Positions 45,122-53,490 of a stretch of DNA of 64,000 nt are shown here, piece after piece (the first letter of the stretch is position 1; every line of letters starts with the position of its first letter). The notes under the pieces are model-generated. The model made no database searches and had not been told where the DNA came from. It saw nothing but the letters and a program-made list of their open reading frames with translations. The translations under genes and the position numbers were made by a program. Location of the stretch: positions 26,911-90,910 of the forward strand of contig NZ_DLFW01000004.1 in the NCBI RefSeq assembly GCF_002482385.1. The letters are read 5' to 3'. This DNA is from Dysgonomonas sp. UBA7710. GTDB lineage: Bacteria; Bacteroidota; Bacteroidia; Bacteroidales; Dysgonomonadaceae.

Positions 45122-45505
45122 ATGAATACAGTAGAAGAAATGATAACGCAATATGTTATCGCTTGGAACCAAAAAGATTTAGCATCTTACAAAAGAGAAT
45201 TCTCTAAAATTTGGGCAGAAGAAGCTGAATATATAGATCAATTTGGTCATTATAATAATGTTGAAGAATTGGCTACGTTTGCCTATGAATCACTCAAGAT
45301 TATTCCTGACCGGGTTTTTGAAATACACAAAAAAGCCGAGCATCATCATAATTATGGTAAGTATGAATGGAAAGCTACTTTTGGCGGAGGTGTAAATATT
45401 GGAGTAGACTTCTTTGAATACGATGATAATTTTAAAATAACCAAACTGGTTAGTTTTTTTTCTCTTCCGGAAGATTATCCAGTAGAGAAATTAGGATTAA
45501 ACTAA
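45122..45505 (+). CDS. SnoaL-like / NTF2-fold small protein
   Basis: A 127-aa single-domain protein with the NTF2/SnoaL layout: N-terminal helix TVEEMITQYVIAWNQKD, then EAEYIDQFGHYNNVEELATF, then a curved sheet (YEWKATFGGGVNIGVDFFEY; KITKLVSFF). Such proteins are isomerases, hydrolases or binding proteins. It precedes an SDR gene by 47 bp and may act on the same small molecule. No specific substrate is visible. Confidence 0.78.
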   Translation: MNTVEEMITQYVIAWNQKDLASYKREFSKIWAEEAEYIDQFGHYNNVEELATFAYESLKIIPDRVFEIHKKAEHHHNYGKYEWKATFGGGVNIGVDFFEYDDNFKITKLVSFFSLPEDYPVEKLGLN

Positions 45506-45552
45506 TTTAGATTGTATACCAATATATTTTTCGTCTATATAAATAAAGAAAT

Positions 45553-46284
45553 ATGAGAACAGTATTAATAACAGGTGCAAATAAAGGAATTGGTTTTGAA
45601 ACGGCAAAGCAAATGGCAGCCTTAGGTTATTTTGTGTATCTGGGAAGTAGAAATAAAGAGAAGGGAGAGAAAGCTGTGTTAGCTTTACATGAACTGGGAT
45701 TTTTTAATATTGCACCTTTACATATCGATATAGCAGATAGCACATCAATAAAAGCAGCAAAAGCTGAATTGGAAAAGAAAGTTGAATCGTTGGATATACT
45801 TATTAATAATGCAGGAATTCTTGGTACCATGCCACAAGAACCATCTACGACAAGTATTGAAAATTATAAAGATGTTTTTCAAACCAATGTATTTGGAACT
45901 ATTGAAGTGACACAACAATTTTTAGATCTTTTGAGAAAATCAGAATCCCCAAGAATAGTCAATGTTTCAAGTGAAGTCGGTTCTTTAATGGAAAATAGTG
46001 ATCCTAATTGGATAAAGTACGATTCCGTGAAACCGTTTTTTGCTGTTTACGGAGCATCCAAATCTGCTATCAATGCATATACTATAGCACTAGCTTATGA
46101 ATTAAGAAATACAAATTTTAAAGTGAATAGTGTTACTCCGGGGCATACGGCTACAGATTTCAACAATTACAAAGGCTTTAAAACAGTTGAAGAAGGTGCT
46201 CAACCAATAGTTCAATGTGCTATACTCCCAGATAAAGGAGCAACCGGAAAGTTTTATAGTGCGGAAGGAGAAGTTAAATGGTAA
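45553..46284 (+). CDS. short-chain dehydrogenase/reductase (SDR), second
   Basis: A 243-aa SDR with TGANKGIG at residues 7-14, NNAG (DILINNAGILG), catalytic Ser in VNVSSEVGSLM and YxxxK in YGASKSAI, then TPGHTATDF. SRN after strand 2 suggests NADP(H). It resembles plant/fungal-type carbonyl reductase-like SDRs common in bacteria. It forms a two-gene unit with the SnoaL-like gene and runs convergently with the Crp-like regulator. Confidence 0.9.
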   Translation: MRTVLITGANKGIGFETAKQMAALGYFVYLGSRNKEKGEKAVLALHELGFFNIAPLHIDIADSTSIKAAKAELEKKVESLDILINNAGILGTMPQEPSTTSIENYKDVFQTNVFGTIEVTQQFLDLLRKSESPRIVNVSSEVGSLMENSDPNWIKYDSVKPFFAVYGASKSAINAYTIALAYELRNTNFKVNSVTPGHTATDFNNYKGFKTVEEGAQPIVQCAILPDKGATGKFYSAEGEVKW

Positions 46285-46334
46285 AGCCAATTAATCTATA
46301 CAGATTTTTTATGACCAAACGATTTACTGAAATT

Positions 46335-46907
46335 TCAGCTTCTTTGCTTTCTTATATTACTTAAAAACACGGTCGTTATACCAAGATATGAAGCAATGTG
46401 TTTTTGTGAGATTCTTAACTCTAAAGTCGGATATTGTCTTTTAAAGAACTTATAGCGATCTTTTGCAGGTGCTGAAAGAACTAAGGACAAGCGACGTTGA
46501 TATAACCCGAAAGCATTCTGAAACAGAATTCTAAAAAATCGCTCAAGCTTAGGGACTGAATGGAATAATTCTTCCAAATCATGATGATGAATCCCTAAAA
46601 GTAGACTATCTTCTAATGCTTCTATGGAAAATCGGGAAGCTTTACCATTCGTAAAACTATAAATATCACAAGCCCACCAATTTTCAGGGGCAAACAGCAC
46701 ATTTGTTTCTTTACCTGAGTCATCGGTTGAAAAAACTCTTAAACATCCTTTTTCCACAAAATAAAGCATGCGAGAATACCCTTTCTCCTGAAGAAGGAAA
46801 TGATTCTTGGCGATTATTGTCTTTTGCACTTTAGCCGAAACCAAATCTAATTCTTCTGGCGAAAGGTTCACATGTCGTGCTAAATTTTTAAAAAGACTAT
46901 TATACAT
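46335..46907 (-). CDS. Crp/Fnr family transcriptional regulator
   Basis: A 190-aa protein with an N-terminal cyclic-nucleotide-binding-like barrel (about 15-120; LLQEKGYSRMLYFVEKGCLRV) and a C-terminal winged helix (about 140-188; LRISQKHIASYLGITTVFLSNIRKQ). There is no cysteine cluster for an iron-sulfur centre. It may control the neighbouring SDR block. It is slightly shorter than typical Crp. Confidence 0.88.
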   Translation of the reverse strand: MYNSLFKNLARHVNLSPEELDLVSAKVQKTIIAKNHFLLQEKGYSRMLYFVEKGCLRVFSTDDSGKETNVLFAPENWWACDIYSFTNGKASRFSIEALEDSLLLGIHHHDLEELFHSVPKLERFFRILFQNAFGLYQRRLSLVLSAPAKDRYKFFKRQYPTLELRISQKHIASYLGITTVFLSNIRKQRS

Positions 46908-47244
46908 TGTTTTATTTATGATAAGAAGATACCAGATTACTATTTGATAATAGTTTAACGAGCCAAAGAAATAGAATGGGTAATATCTCAGATTTGAGAT
47001 CAGGACTTTGGACTACCCAGTTTTTCATTGTTTCAAATGACTCTATCACAAAGATAGAATTTCTTTTTTAATACAAATTCTATTGGAATTTTTCTCGTAG
47101 AATTTTTCTACGAAAAAAACTATGACTTCTGGTAAACCTATTGTTTTGATAATAAAAAACGGTATTTGATATAGTATCAAATATCATTCAGCATACAGGG
47201 TTGATACCTTGATAGATAACTCGATTTATTAATTATTAAAACGT
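46908..47244. other. intergenic region with two hairpins
   Basis: No gene seen. TCGTAGA (47095-47101) and TCTACGA (47107-47113) form a 7-bp hairpin flanked by T and A runs. TATTTGATA (47163-47171) and TATCAAATA (47175-47183) form a 9-bp inverted repeat with 3-nt spacer just upstream of rteC, a possible operator. Confidence 0.55.
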
Positions 47245-47869
47245 ATGCTTATGAATAATTTATTAGGGATGAAGATGTTCAAGCTACTATCTGAAGCTTC
47301 GCAGCAAGTAAGAAACCATGAAATTCAAGATGCCTATAGAGACTTTACCGAAAAAATAAAAACAACGATCAGTAAATCTGAAATAGACTATTCTACTGTC
47401 TTTCGGATGCTGAATATTACTCGCATTGAATTAGGCTTTTTAAACTCAACTCTACAATACGAGCAGGGGGAAAAATGCCTTGAAAAATCTCTATTTGCAG
47501 AAAGCTATTTCTGTTATTGATTCTGAGCTTGTATTACTGGAGACAAGATTCACCCATCCTGAACGATTTGTAAAAGAGCAGACATTTAAATCCGATCTGC
47601 ATATAATCCCTAAGTCAAAAGATTTAGGGATTGTAGCATTGGCAGAGATTGTTGAAAGTCTCTATCTAAGTCAGGAAGTATTTAACAATGAAGGTAAGCC
47701 AGCAAGTAAAAGTCAGATTGGAAATAAATTCGAATTGATCTTCAATGTTTCTTTTGGAGATATCTCAGACAAGACGAGTGAAATATACAAACGAAAACCA
47801 TTCAACCGAACCAAAGCTCTTGATTTCCTTCGCAATATGATAATTCGCAAGGACAAAGAAATAAGATGA
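47245..47869 (+). pseudogene. rteC: RteC family regulator, frameshifted
   Basis: Two overlapping frames (47245-47520 and 47480-47869) make one RteC-like protein of about 207 aa. The first frame covers MNNLLGMKMFKLLSEASQQV to LNSTLQYEQG and the second NLYLQKAISVIDSELVLLET to the end. The break lies in GGGGGAAAAA at 47466-47475; with four G instead of five the frame reads EQGKNALKNLYLQ without interruption. RteC controls excision of CTnDOT-type elements. Here it is either inactivated, phase-variable at the G-run, or a sequencing error. Confidence 0.78.
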
Positions 47870-48027
47870 AAAATAATGCATTTATAACAAAATGTATACG
47901 AGTGTATTGCAGCTTGTTGTTAGAGGGGTAGTTAACTATCCCTCTATTTTTCTGTCTCCGATTGTCAGTTCTTTGCTTTACCAATCGATTGGAATTAATC
48001 AATTATTAATTTCAAAAACAAAGAATT

Positions 48028-48363
48028 ATGTATTTAGACAATGAAGACTTCCTATCATGGATGGAGAAACTATTCAAGAAGCTTACAATTATAGGCAGTG
48101 ATCTTAAAGCAATGATGGCTACAGGAGAAACATTTAACAATGAAGATAAGTTACTAGATAATCAAGATCTCGCCTTTCTTCTCAAAGTATCATATCGAAC
48201 ACTCCAAAGATATCGGGATAGCGGACAACTTCGATATTTCCTTGTTAGAAGAAAAACTTTCTATCGTATGGCAGATGTGAAAGATTTTATTCAATCCTAT
48301 GCCTCGAAGAAAGAGATAGTGATGTTCAACAAAGGTATAGAAGATGGTAATACCTTGAAATGA
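48028..48363 (+). CDS. helix-turn-helix excisionase-like protein
   Basis: A 111-aa protein. The C-terminal half is an HTH_17/MerR-like winged helix (LDNQDLAFLLKVSYRTLQRY, then GQLRYFLVRRKTFYRMADVKDFI). The N-terminal 45 residues are helical. This type is standard next to rteC and mobilization genes in Bacteroidetes elements, where it acts as an excision or regulatory factor. Confidence 0.85.
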   Translation: MYLDNEDFLSWMEKLFKKLTIIGSDLKAMMATGETFNNEDKLLDNQDLAFLLKVSYRTLQRYRDSGQLRYFLVRRKTFYRMADVKDFIQSYASKKEIVMFNKGIEDGNTLK

Positions 48364-48398
48364 TTCTGCATCTATTAATCTAAGCAGAATGAAGCAAA

Positions 48399-48581
48399 AG
48401 GGTGAGGGCTGTGTTTAGTCCATCACCCTCCCTAAAGGCTCCGCATTTAGCAGAAACACCCTCGCTCAACCGCTTCGGATTGTTTAGCTAAATTGAGCAA
48501 GAGGGAACTGGACTATCGTCCTGTTCTCCTCTTGCCCTTCGGGGCAAAGCCTTCGGCTTTAGTGCTTTATAAAAAAGCACT
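48399..48581. other. candidate origin of transfer (oriT), five successive hairpins
   Basis: Stems in order: AGGGTGA/TCACCCT (48399-48429); CCCTCGCTCAA against TTGAGCAAGAGGG with a 2-nt bulge (48459-48505); TGCCC-TTCG-GGGCA (48533-48546); AAAGCC-TTC-GGCTTT (48546-48560); AGTGCTTT/AAAGCACT (48561-48581). The block lies directly upstream of the mobilization genes btgA/btgB-like, where oriT of Bacteroides mobilizable elements normally is. No nick site is identified. Confidence 0.5.
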
Positions 48582-48667
48582 GTTATAACACTTGCTATAA
48601 CTGTAATTGATAGACAATTCTATTTGAGCAAGTTAGATATATAAATAACTATAAAATAGTTATAACA

Positions 48668-49255
48668 ATGGAAAAACAGAATAGAAAAACCATCTTCACC
48701 ACCATAGCGATAGATAAGGTAACGGACAAAATAATAGAAAAACTCTGTAAACGCTATTCGCTGAAAAAAGGAGAAATTACAAAGCTTGCCTTTCTGTATT
48801 TGGATAAAGCAAATATCAACCCAAGCGAAGTTCCCGAATCGACAAAAGCAGAACTAAGGAAGATCAATAAACGGCAGGATGATATTATTCGTTTTATCCG
48901 GCACTATGAAGAAGAGCAACTCAATCCGATGATACGCACAAGTAATTCAATCGCCACAAGATTTGATCAGATTGTCAAGTCGATGGAAGATATTATCCTT
49001 TCACATCTTAAAGCCAATCAGGAAGGACAGAGCAATCTGCTAAGGATGTTAAGCGAAAAGTTTACAGGGCATGCAGATGCTATTAATAATCAGGCAAAAC
49101 AGCTATCGGCAATCTATAAAAATCAGCAGAAGGATAATAAGAAACTACTACAACTTATCAGCCTCTATTCAGAATTAACCACAGCAGGATTGATGGATGG
49201 AAAACGAAAAGAAAACCTAAAGGCTGAAATAACCAATCTTATTAACGATCAATAA
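48668..49255 (+). CDS. BfmA/BtgA family mobilization protein
   Basis: A 195-aa protein with an N-terminal ribbon-helix-helix-like DNA-binding part (TTIAIDKVTDKIIEKLCKRY, KKGEITKLAFLYL) and a long helical C-terminus. It matches the BtgA/BfmA family, the accessory DNA-binding protein that recognises oriT. It lies 7 bp upstream of the relaxase-like gene and just after the hairpin-rich candidate oriT. Confidence 0.88.
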   Translation: MEKQNRKTIFTTIAIDKVTDKIIEKLCKRYSLKKGEITKLAFLYLDKANINPSEVPESTKAELRKINKRQDDIIRFIRHYEEEQLNPMIRTSNSIATRFDQIVKSMEDIILSHLKANQEGQSNLLRMLSEKFTGHADAINNQAKQLSAIYKNQQKDNKKLLQLISLYSELTTAGLMDGKRKENLKAEITNLINDQ

Positions 49256-49262
49256 TACCCAA

Positions 49263-50105
49263 ATGAATATAGATTTCCCGCCACCGTCAAATGGAGTATA
49301 TAACAATGCAGGTAGTTGTAGGCGACTCGCAGCATATCTCGAACATGAAGATTTAGAACGCATGGAGAAAGGTATTTATACAGAAGGCTTCTTCAATCTG
49401 ACAGAAGAGAATCTATATAAATCACAAGTTGTAAAGGACATAGATAACAACAAAGCTCAACTTCTGAAAACAGATGCTAAGTTTTATGCTATCCATATCA
49501 GCCCATCGGCTAAAGAATTACAAGCAATGGGTAACACCGAACAGGAACAAGCCAAATCGATGAGGAAATATATTAGAGAAGTCTTTATTTCTGAGTACGC
49601 CAAAAATTTCAATAAAGGATTATCAGCAGAAGACATTAAGTTTTATGGGAAGATACACTTTAATAGAGACAGATCGGAGAACAATGACAATAATATGCAT
49701 TGCCATATTATTGTCAGTCGTAAAGATCAAGCCAATAAAATCAAACTCTCACCATTAACCAATCATCGAAATACAAAGAAAGGAGTAATCAAGGGCGGTT
49801 TCGATAGAACTAATCTATTTCGGCAAGTAGAACAAGGCTTTGATAGCCTATTCAGCTATGACCGACCGATAGATGAAAGCTTTGAGTATTATAATACGAT
49901 GAAGAATGGAAATATTACAGATCAACTCATAATGCAGAAAAGACAAATTTCTGATGAAAGAAAAAATAAACAGATAATAAATAATCTAGATTTGGGCTTG
50001 TCTTCTGTCTTAAGTTTATTTACTCCTAATGTAAAGAAAGAAGAGGAAGAACAACTTACTTTGAAAAGAAAAAAGAAGAAATCGCGACAAAAACACAGTA
50101 GATAA
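49263..50105 (+). CDS. BtgB/DUF5712-type mobilization relaxase
   Basis: A 280-aa protein. A central motif MHCHIIVSRKD supplies the histidine pair typical of relaxase metal sites; FYAIHISPSAKELQ upstream and the basic tail KRKKKKSRQKHSR fit a DNA-nicking mobilization protein. The N-terminus (NNAGSCRRLAAYLEHED) is typical of DUF5712. It is expected to nick oriT and pilot the strand into a helper conjugation machine. A diverged 3' fragment of such a gene recurs at 59754. Confidence 0.86.
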   Translation: MNIDFPPPSNGVYNNAGSCRRLAAYLEHEDLERMEKGIYTEGFFNLTEENLYKSQVVKDIDNNKAQLLKTDAKFYAIHISPSAKELQAMGNTEQEQAKSMRKYIREVFISEYAKNFNKGLSAEDIKFYGKIHFNRDRSENNDNNMHCHIIVSRKDQANKIKLSPLTNHRNTKKGVIKGGFDRTNLFRQVEQGFDSLFSYDRPIDESFEYYNTMKNGNITDQLIMQKRQISDERKNKQIINNLDLGLSSVLSLFTPNVKKEEEEQLTLKRKKKKSRQKHSR

Positions 50106-50421
50106 TTGCATAAAAAGCAGTATTATAAATGCAAATAAAGGAATGCGCAATGAAATAGATCCGTACCGAGCGGTTTAAATACCGGTGTTTGCTTACACAT
50201 CTTACGTCTGAAATCGTAGCCACCTGAAGGTACAGCTGGAAGGTACTTTATTTATGCGCCAATCTTATATTTATCTGATTATATTATGTTTACAAAGAAA
50301 ATATCTAGCCTGGGACAGATTTTGTCTGATTCTTATCTCAAATAGCGGTTAAATACAGATACAAACATATCAGGATTAAATCCTCTGATAAAAAACATCT
50401 TATCTGTTAAAATATTGTTTT
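50106..50421. other. gene-free stretch between mobilization and defence modules
   Basis: No ORF seen. It contains a short imperfect palindrome ACCGAGCGGTTTAAATACCGGT and the direct repeat GGAAGGTAC/TGAAGGTAC near 50230-50250. It is a boundary between the element backbone and the cargo. Confidence 0.5.
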
Positions 50422-51882
50422 TTAGGACTGTAAGCTATCCACCTCTATTCCATAATCCTTAATCTTCTTCTCTAGAGTATTTATTACACAGCCCAACAAC
50501 TTTGCTGCCTGTTGTTTGTTTTTAGCTATTTTCAGCACCTTTATAATATGCACCTTTTCAGCTGTCTTTAAATCCAGCTTAAGTTCATCCGCAGGATTTA
50601 GCAGCCTTACAGGTAATGTCTCCATTGAAACAACATTATTATTAAAAACATAAAGATTTTCAATTAAATTTTCAACTTCACGGACATTTCCAGGGAATGG
50701 ATAATTCAATATAAATTGTTCGATATCCTTTTCCATGCACAATTTTTTTGATCTTTTAAACAATTTTCTTTTGGACTCTATGAAAAAATCGACCAATTCT
50801 TTTTTCTCTTTTACCCCTCTATCCCGTAAAGGAGGTAAGGTGAGTTCCGTTACAGCAAGGCGATAAAATAAATCCCAGCGGAAATTCCCTTCTGCACATC
50901 GCAAAGGGAGATCCCTATTTGTAGCGGCTATAATCCTTACATCAATTTTCTTTTCCTTGGTATCTCCTATTCTGAGAATTCTTTTTTCTTGAATAACCCG
51001 TAACAATAACTGTTGCATATAAGGTGAAATATCCCCAATCTCATCTAAAAAAACAGTTCCACCTTGTGCTTCTTCCAATAAGCCTTTATGATCTGCAACT
51101 GCACCGGTAAAAGCCCCTTTCATATGCCCAAATAATCTCGATTCAAGAAGCTCATCCGTAAAAGCAGAACAATTTATAGCAATAAATGGCTTGTGATTTC
51201 TTGCTGAGTTCCTATGTATATAATTTGCCAAATGCTCTTTGCCAGAACCACTCTCACCTCCAATCAAAGTAGTTACCTGATCTGCTTTCGCAATCATCTC
51301 TGCTTTCCAGTAAATTGGTTTTAGGGAATCTGTTATAAGGTAATCTTCTTTATGATATACAACACTCTCTTCCTTAATTATACTCCCCCCCGGAATTGTC
51401 GATTTTACAACCTGCATATCCAGTAATTCTGCCTTGCCAGTTTTAGAATGCTCTTTGGGGCGTACTTGAAACATTCTTGTATTAAACAGATTTGACTCAT
51501 GAATCAGATACCACGAAATCTGCATAGCAGAAGTGCCGGGAGAAAAGAAAATGTTGATCTCGTCATCCTTATACTCCCTCATAAGCAAGCCTTCTACTTT
51601 ACTTTTTATTAACGGTATATTTATAACATCCGTAACATCCAGATACTGGTTTTCAATAGTGCGCTCAGGATATTTTTTGCCTAAAACAGTTCGCAGCTTT
51701 TCAATATAAGGATCCGGTTTATCACCTTTCTCGGATGATAAAATAACATGCTTGTCATGATCAAAGAAGTCTTTGTGAAAATTAAAGGTCGGTCCATTTT
51801 CATTGATACCGCTAATTTGTCTTGTTTCCGGATTTCTCGTAAAATCATGCATTGTAGCAATCCATGAAATCAATATTTTCAT
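50422..51882 (-). CDS. sigma-54-dependent activator with CARF/RtcR-like sensor domain
   Basis: A 486-aa protein. Residues 1-180 form a Rossmann-like sensor with the glycine-rich loop IFFSPGTSAMQISWYL, similar to the N-terminal CARF-type domain of RtcR and to Card1/Csm6-type CARF loops. Residues 190-430 are the AAA+ sigma-54 activator domain: Walker A GGESGSGK (208-215), the sigma-54 contact loop GAFTGA (256-261), Walker B GGTVFLDEIGD and the arginine finger region FRWDLFYRL. The last 40 residues hold a Fis-like helix-turn-helix (NKQQAAKLLGCVINTLEKKI). It is divergent from the CBASS operon, which carries a clear -24/-12 promoter. It probably senses a nucleotide or RNA ligand and switches that operon on. 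The ligand is inference. Confidence 0.9.
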   Translation of the reverse strand: MKILISWIATMHDFTRNPETRQISGINENGPTFNFHKDFFDHDKHVILSSEKGDKPDPYIEKLRTVLGKKYPERTIENQYLDVTDVINIPLIKSKVEGLLMREYKDDEINIFFSPGTSAMQISWYLIHESNLFNTRMFQVRPKEHSKTGKAELLDMQVVKSTIPGGSIIKEESVVYHKEDYLITDSLKPIYWKAEMIAKADQVTTLIGGESGSGKEHLANYIHRNSARNHKPFIAINCSAFTDELLESRLFGHMKGAFTGAVADHKGLLEEAQGGTVFLDEIGDISPYMQQLLLRVIQEKRILRIGDTKEKKIDVRIIAATNRDLPLRCAEGNFRWDLFYRLAVTELTLPPLRDRGVKEKKELVDFFIESKRKLFKRSKKLCMEKDIEQFILNYPFPGNVREVENLIENLYVFNNNVVSMETLPVRLLNPADELKLDLKTAEKVHIIKVLKIAKNKQQAAKLLGCVINTLEKKIKDYGIEVDSLQS

Positions 51883-51886
51883 ATCA

Positions 51887-51931
51887 TTTTTTGATAATTA
51901 TAAATCAAATATTGATATAATTATCAAAAAA
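51887..51931. promoter_or_regulatory. 15-bp perfect inverted repeat: likely activator binding site
   Basis: TTTTTTGATAATTAT (51887-51901) and ATAATTATCAAAAAA (51917-51931) are exact reverse complements 15 nt apart. A smaller ATCAA/TTGAT pair is nested inside (51904-51916). It lies 29 bp upstream of the -24 box and immediately before the activator ATG, so it could serve both activation of the operon and autoregulation. Confidence 0.7.
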
Positions 51932-51959
51932 AACAAACTAAAATCAATTAAATTTCACT

Positions 51960-51975
51960 TGGCATACAATTTGCA
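51960..51975 (+). promoter_or_regulatory. sigma-54 (-24/-12) promoter of the CBASS operon
   Basis: TGGCATACAATTTGCA. The GG (51961-51962) and GC (51973-51974) dinucleotides have the obligatory spacing, and the match to TGGCAC-N5-TTGCW has one difference. Start of transcription is expected near 51986. Confidence 0.85.
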
Positions 51976-52014
51976 CTAAGAAAAACAAATCAACGAGAAA
52001 GGAGATGTGTAAAA

Positions 52015-52131
52015 ATCATAAAGAAAAAAACAGTACAAAGAGACGAGAGAACAGGGAAATTCATAGCGAAGCGTTATGCAGGCAAGTATCCCAAAATAAC
52101 TGTCAAAGAAACAGTAAAAAAATCTAAATAA
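52015..52131 (+). CDS. small basic ORF of the CBASS leader, non-standard start
   Basis: A 38-codon frame ending at TAA 52129-52131 with protein-like content: RDERTGKF, then YAGKYPKITVKETVKKSK. The motif RDxxTGKF...P-TV-ET recalls small proteins seen in other bacterial genomes. There is no ATG, GTG or TTG in frame. A strong AAAGGAG (51998-52004) would serve an ATC at 52015 or ATA at 52018, or a +1 shift from the ATG at 52005 (ATGTGTAAAAA). It may be a start-damaged gene or use an unusual start. It is the first gene after the sigma-54 promoter. Confidence 0.4.
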   Translation: MIKKKTVQRDERTGKFIAKRYAGKYPKITVKETVKKSK

Positions 52132-52189
52132 ATAACCGGAATATCCGCAGAAGATAGTTCCATTTTTTTAACAGTAAATTTTTTAGAAT

Positions 52190-52462
52190 ATGGCAATAAT
52201 AATTACCTACGACATTCCCTCCAAACATCGGGAATTCAAAGAAAAGATGTTCGAATTGGGTTACAAACAGGTTCTCAAAGACCAAAAAGGACTTGATGTG
52301 CACTTACCAAACACAACTCTTACACATCAAACTAAGACGGCGGTACAAGGAAAAGATGATGCCAAAAGGATGTGCTCAATCTTAAATATATCGCTTGAAA
52401 GATGTATATCGAGTCAATTTGGACCAGACTGGGCAGCTATTTATGGGACACCATTAAAATAA
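52190..52462 (+). CDS. 90-aa protein with Cas2/VapD-like ferredoxin fold start
   Basis: I do not recognise a named family. The protein begins MAIIITYDIPSKHREFKEKM, a beta strand ending in YD followed by a helix, which is the layout of the first beta-alpha unit of Cas2/VapD-type proteins. A middle strand (LDVHLPNTTLTH), a helix with KDDAKRMCSILNI, and a terminal FGPDWAAIYG follow. Cas2-like proteins include metal-dependent RNases, with the Asp after the first strand as key residue. It lies 7 bp upstream of capV and is probably part of the CBASS operon. The role (toxin, regulator or antitoxin) is unknown. Confidence 0.75.
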   Translation: MAIIITYDIPSKHREFKEKMFELGYKQVLKDQKGLDVHLPNTTLTHQTKTAVQGKDDAKRMCSILNISLERCISSQFGPDWAAIYGTPLK

Positions 52463-52469
52463 CAGCTAT

Positions 52470-53486
52470 ATGGAGAAAAATAAAAAATTCAAAATACTCT
52501 CTATTGACGGAGGCGGGATAAGAGGCCTTATCCCTGCCAAAGTTCTGGCCGAGCTAGAAGAAGAATTGCAAAAGGAAGAACCAGACAAACCACTGCATGA
52601 ACATTTTGATCTTATCTGCGGCACCTCAACAGGAGCCATCCTTGCAATAGGCCTTGCATTAGGCATACCAGCAAAAGAACTGGCAAAATTCTATGAAGAT
52701 CATGCAAAAATCATCTTCCCAAGATTTGTCTTTCGCTTTCTGCCCCGTAAGAGCAGAGCTTTCTTTAATGCGATCTACAGTAACAAGCAATTGCTAAAAA
52801 AGCTAAAGGAAGTCTATGCAGAAGCAAATGGTGGTCAGGATCCATTAATGAACGACCTTAAAAACAAGGTGTGCATACCTGCATTTAACGGCAACGACGG
52901 TGCAATAAACGTGCTGAAAACCAAACATCATTCAGAATACAGAAGAGATTATAAACTCCCAGCATACCATGTAGCAATGTCCAGTGCATCTGCGCCAGTA
53001 TATTTTCCACCCCATACTTTTTCATTTAAGAACGAGCTTGGAGAAGGAACTAATATCAACATGATCGACGGCGGAATATTCGCGAATAATCCAGCTTTAA
53101 TTGGCGTATTTGAAGCAACCGATAAGCTTGGTGTGCCTATTGGAGACATAGCACTCTTATCGTTGGGTACAGGTCAGGGAAAACAAATCATAAAACGTTC
53201 TTGGCGTCCAAGAAACGTATTTGACTGGCTATTTCCTAATCCTAAGTTAGTGGACTTAGTATTGGACACACAAGCGCAGATCACGGAGCAATACTTACTC
53301 TTTCTACAGCGCGCACTGGGCAAAATAGGTAATACATTCAGTCATCTGCGCATCCAGCATGATATGAAAGGCGACAACATTGAACTCAATTCCTCCAAAC
53401 AAAAACACATAGACCGTATGAAGTCTATCGGTGATGAATTAGCAAAAAACAGATTAACCGAAATTTTAAACTTTTTAAAACAATAA
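52470..53486 (+). CDS. capV: patatin-like phospholipase, CBASS effector
   Basis: A 338-aa patatin-fold lipase. Oxyanion loop DGGGIRG is at residues 13-19, nucleophile elbow GTSTG at 51-55 (Ser53), and the catalytic Asp in MIDGGIFANNPA (Asp200). CapV enzymes are switched on by the cyclic nucleotide made by the adjacent CD-NTase and degrade the inner membrane, killing infected cells. It is followed after 4 bp by the CD-NTase. Length and motifs are normal, so it should be active. Confidence 0.93.
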   Translation: MEKNKKFKILSIDGGGIRGLIPAKVLAELEEELQKEEPDKPLHEHFDLICGTSTGAILAIGLALGIPAKELAKFYEDHAKIIFPRFVFRFLPRKSRAFFNAIYSNKQLLKKLKEVYAEANGGQDPLMNDLKNKVCIPAFNGNDGAINVLKTKHHSEYRRDYKLPAYHVAMSSASAPVYFPPHTFSFKNELGEGTNINMIDGGIFANNPALIGVFEATDKLGVPIGDIALLSLGTGQGKQIIKRSWRPRNVFDWLFPNPKLVDLVLDTQAQITEQYLLFLQRALGKIGNTFSHLRIQHDMKGDNIELNSSKQKHIDRMKSIGDELAKNRLTEILNFLKQ

Positions 53487-53490
53487 CAAA

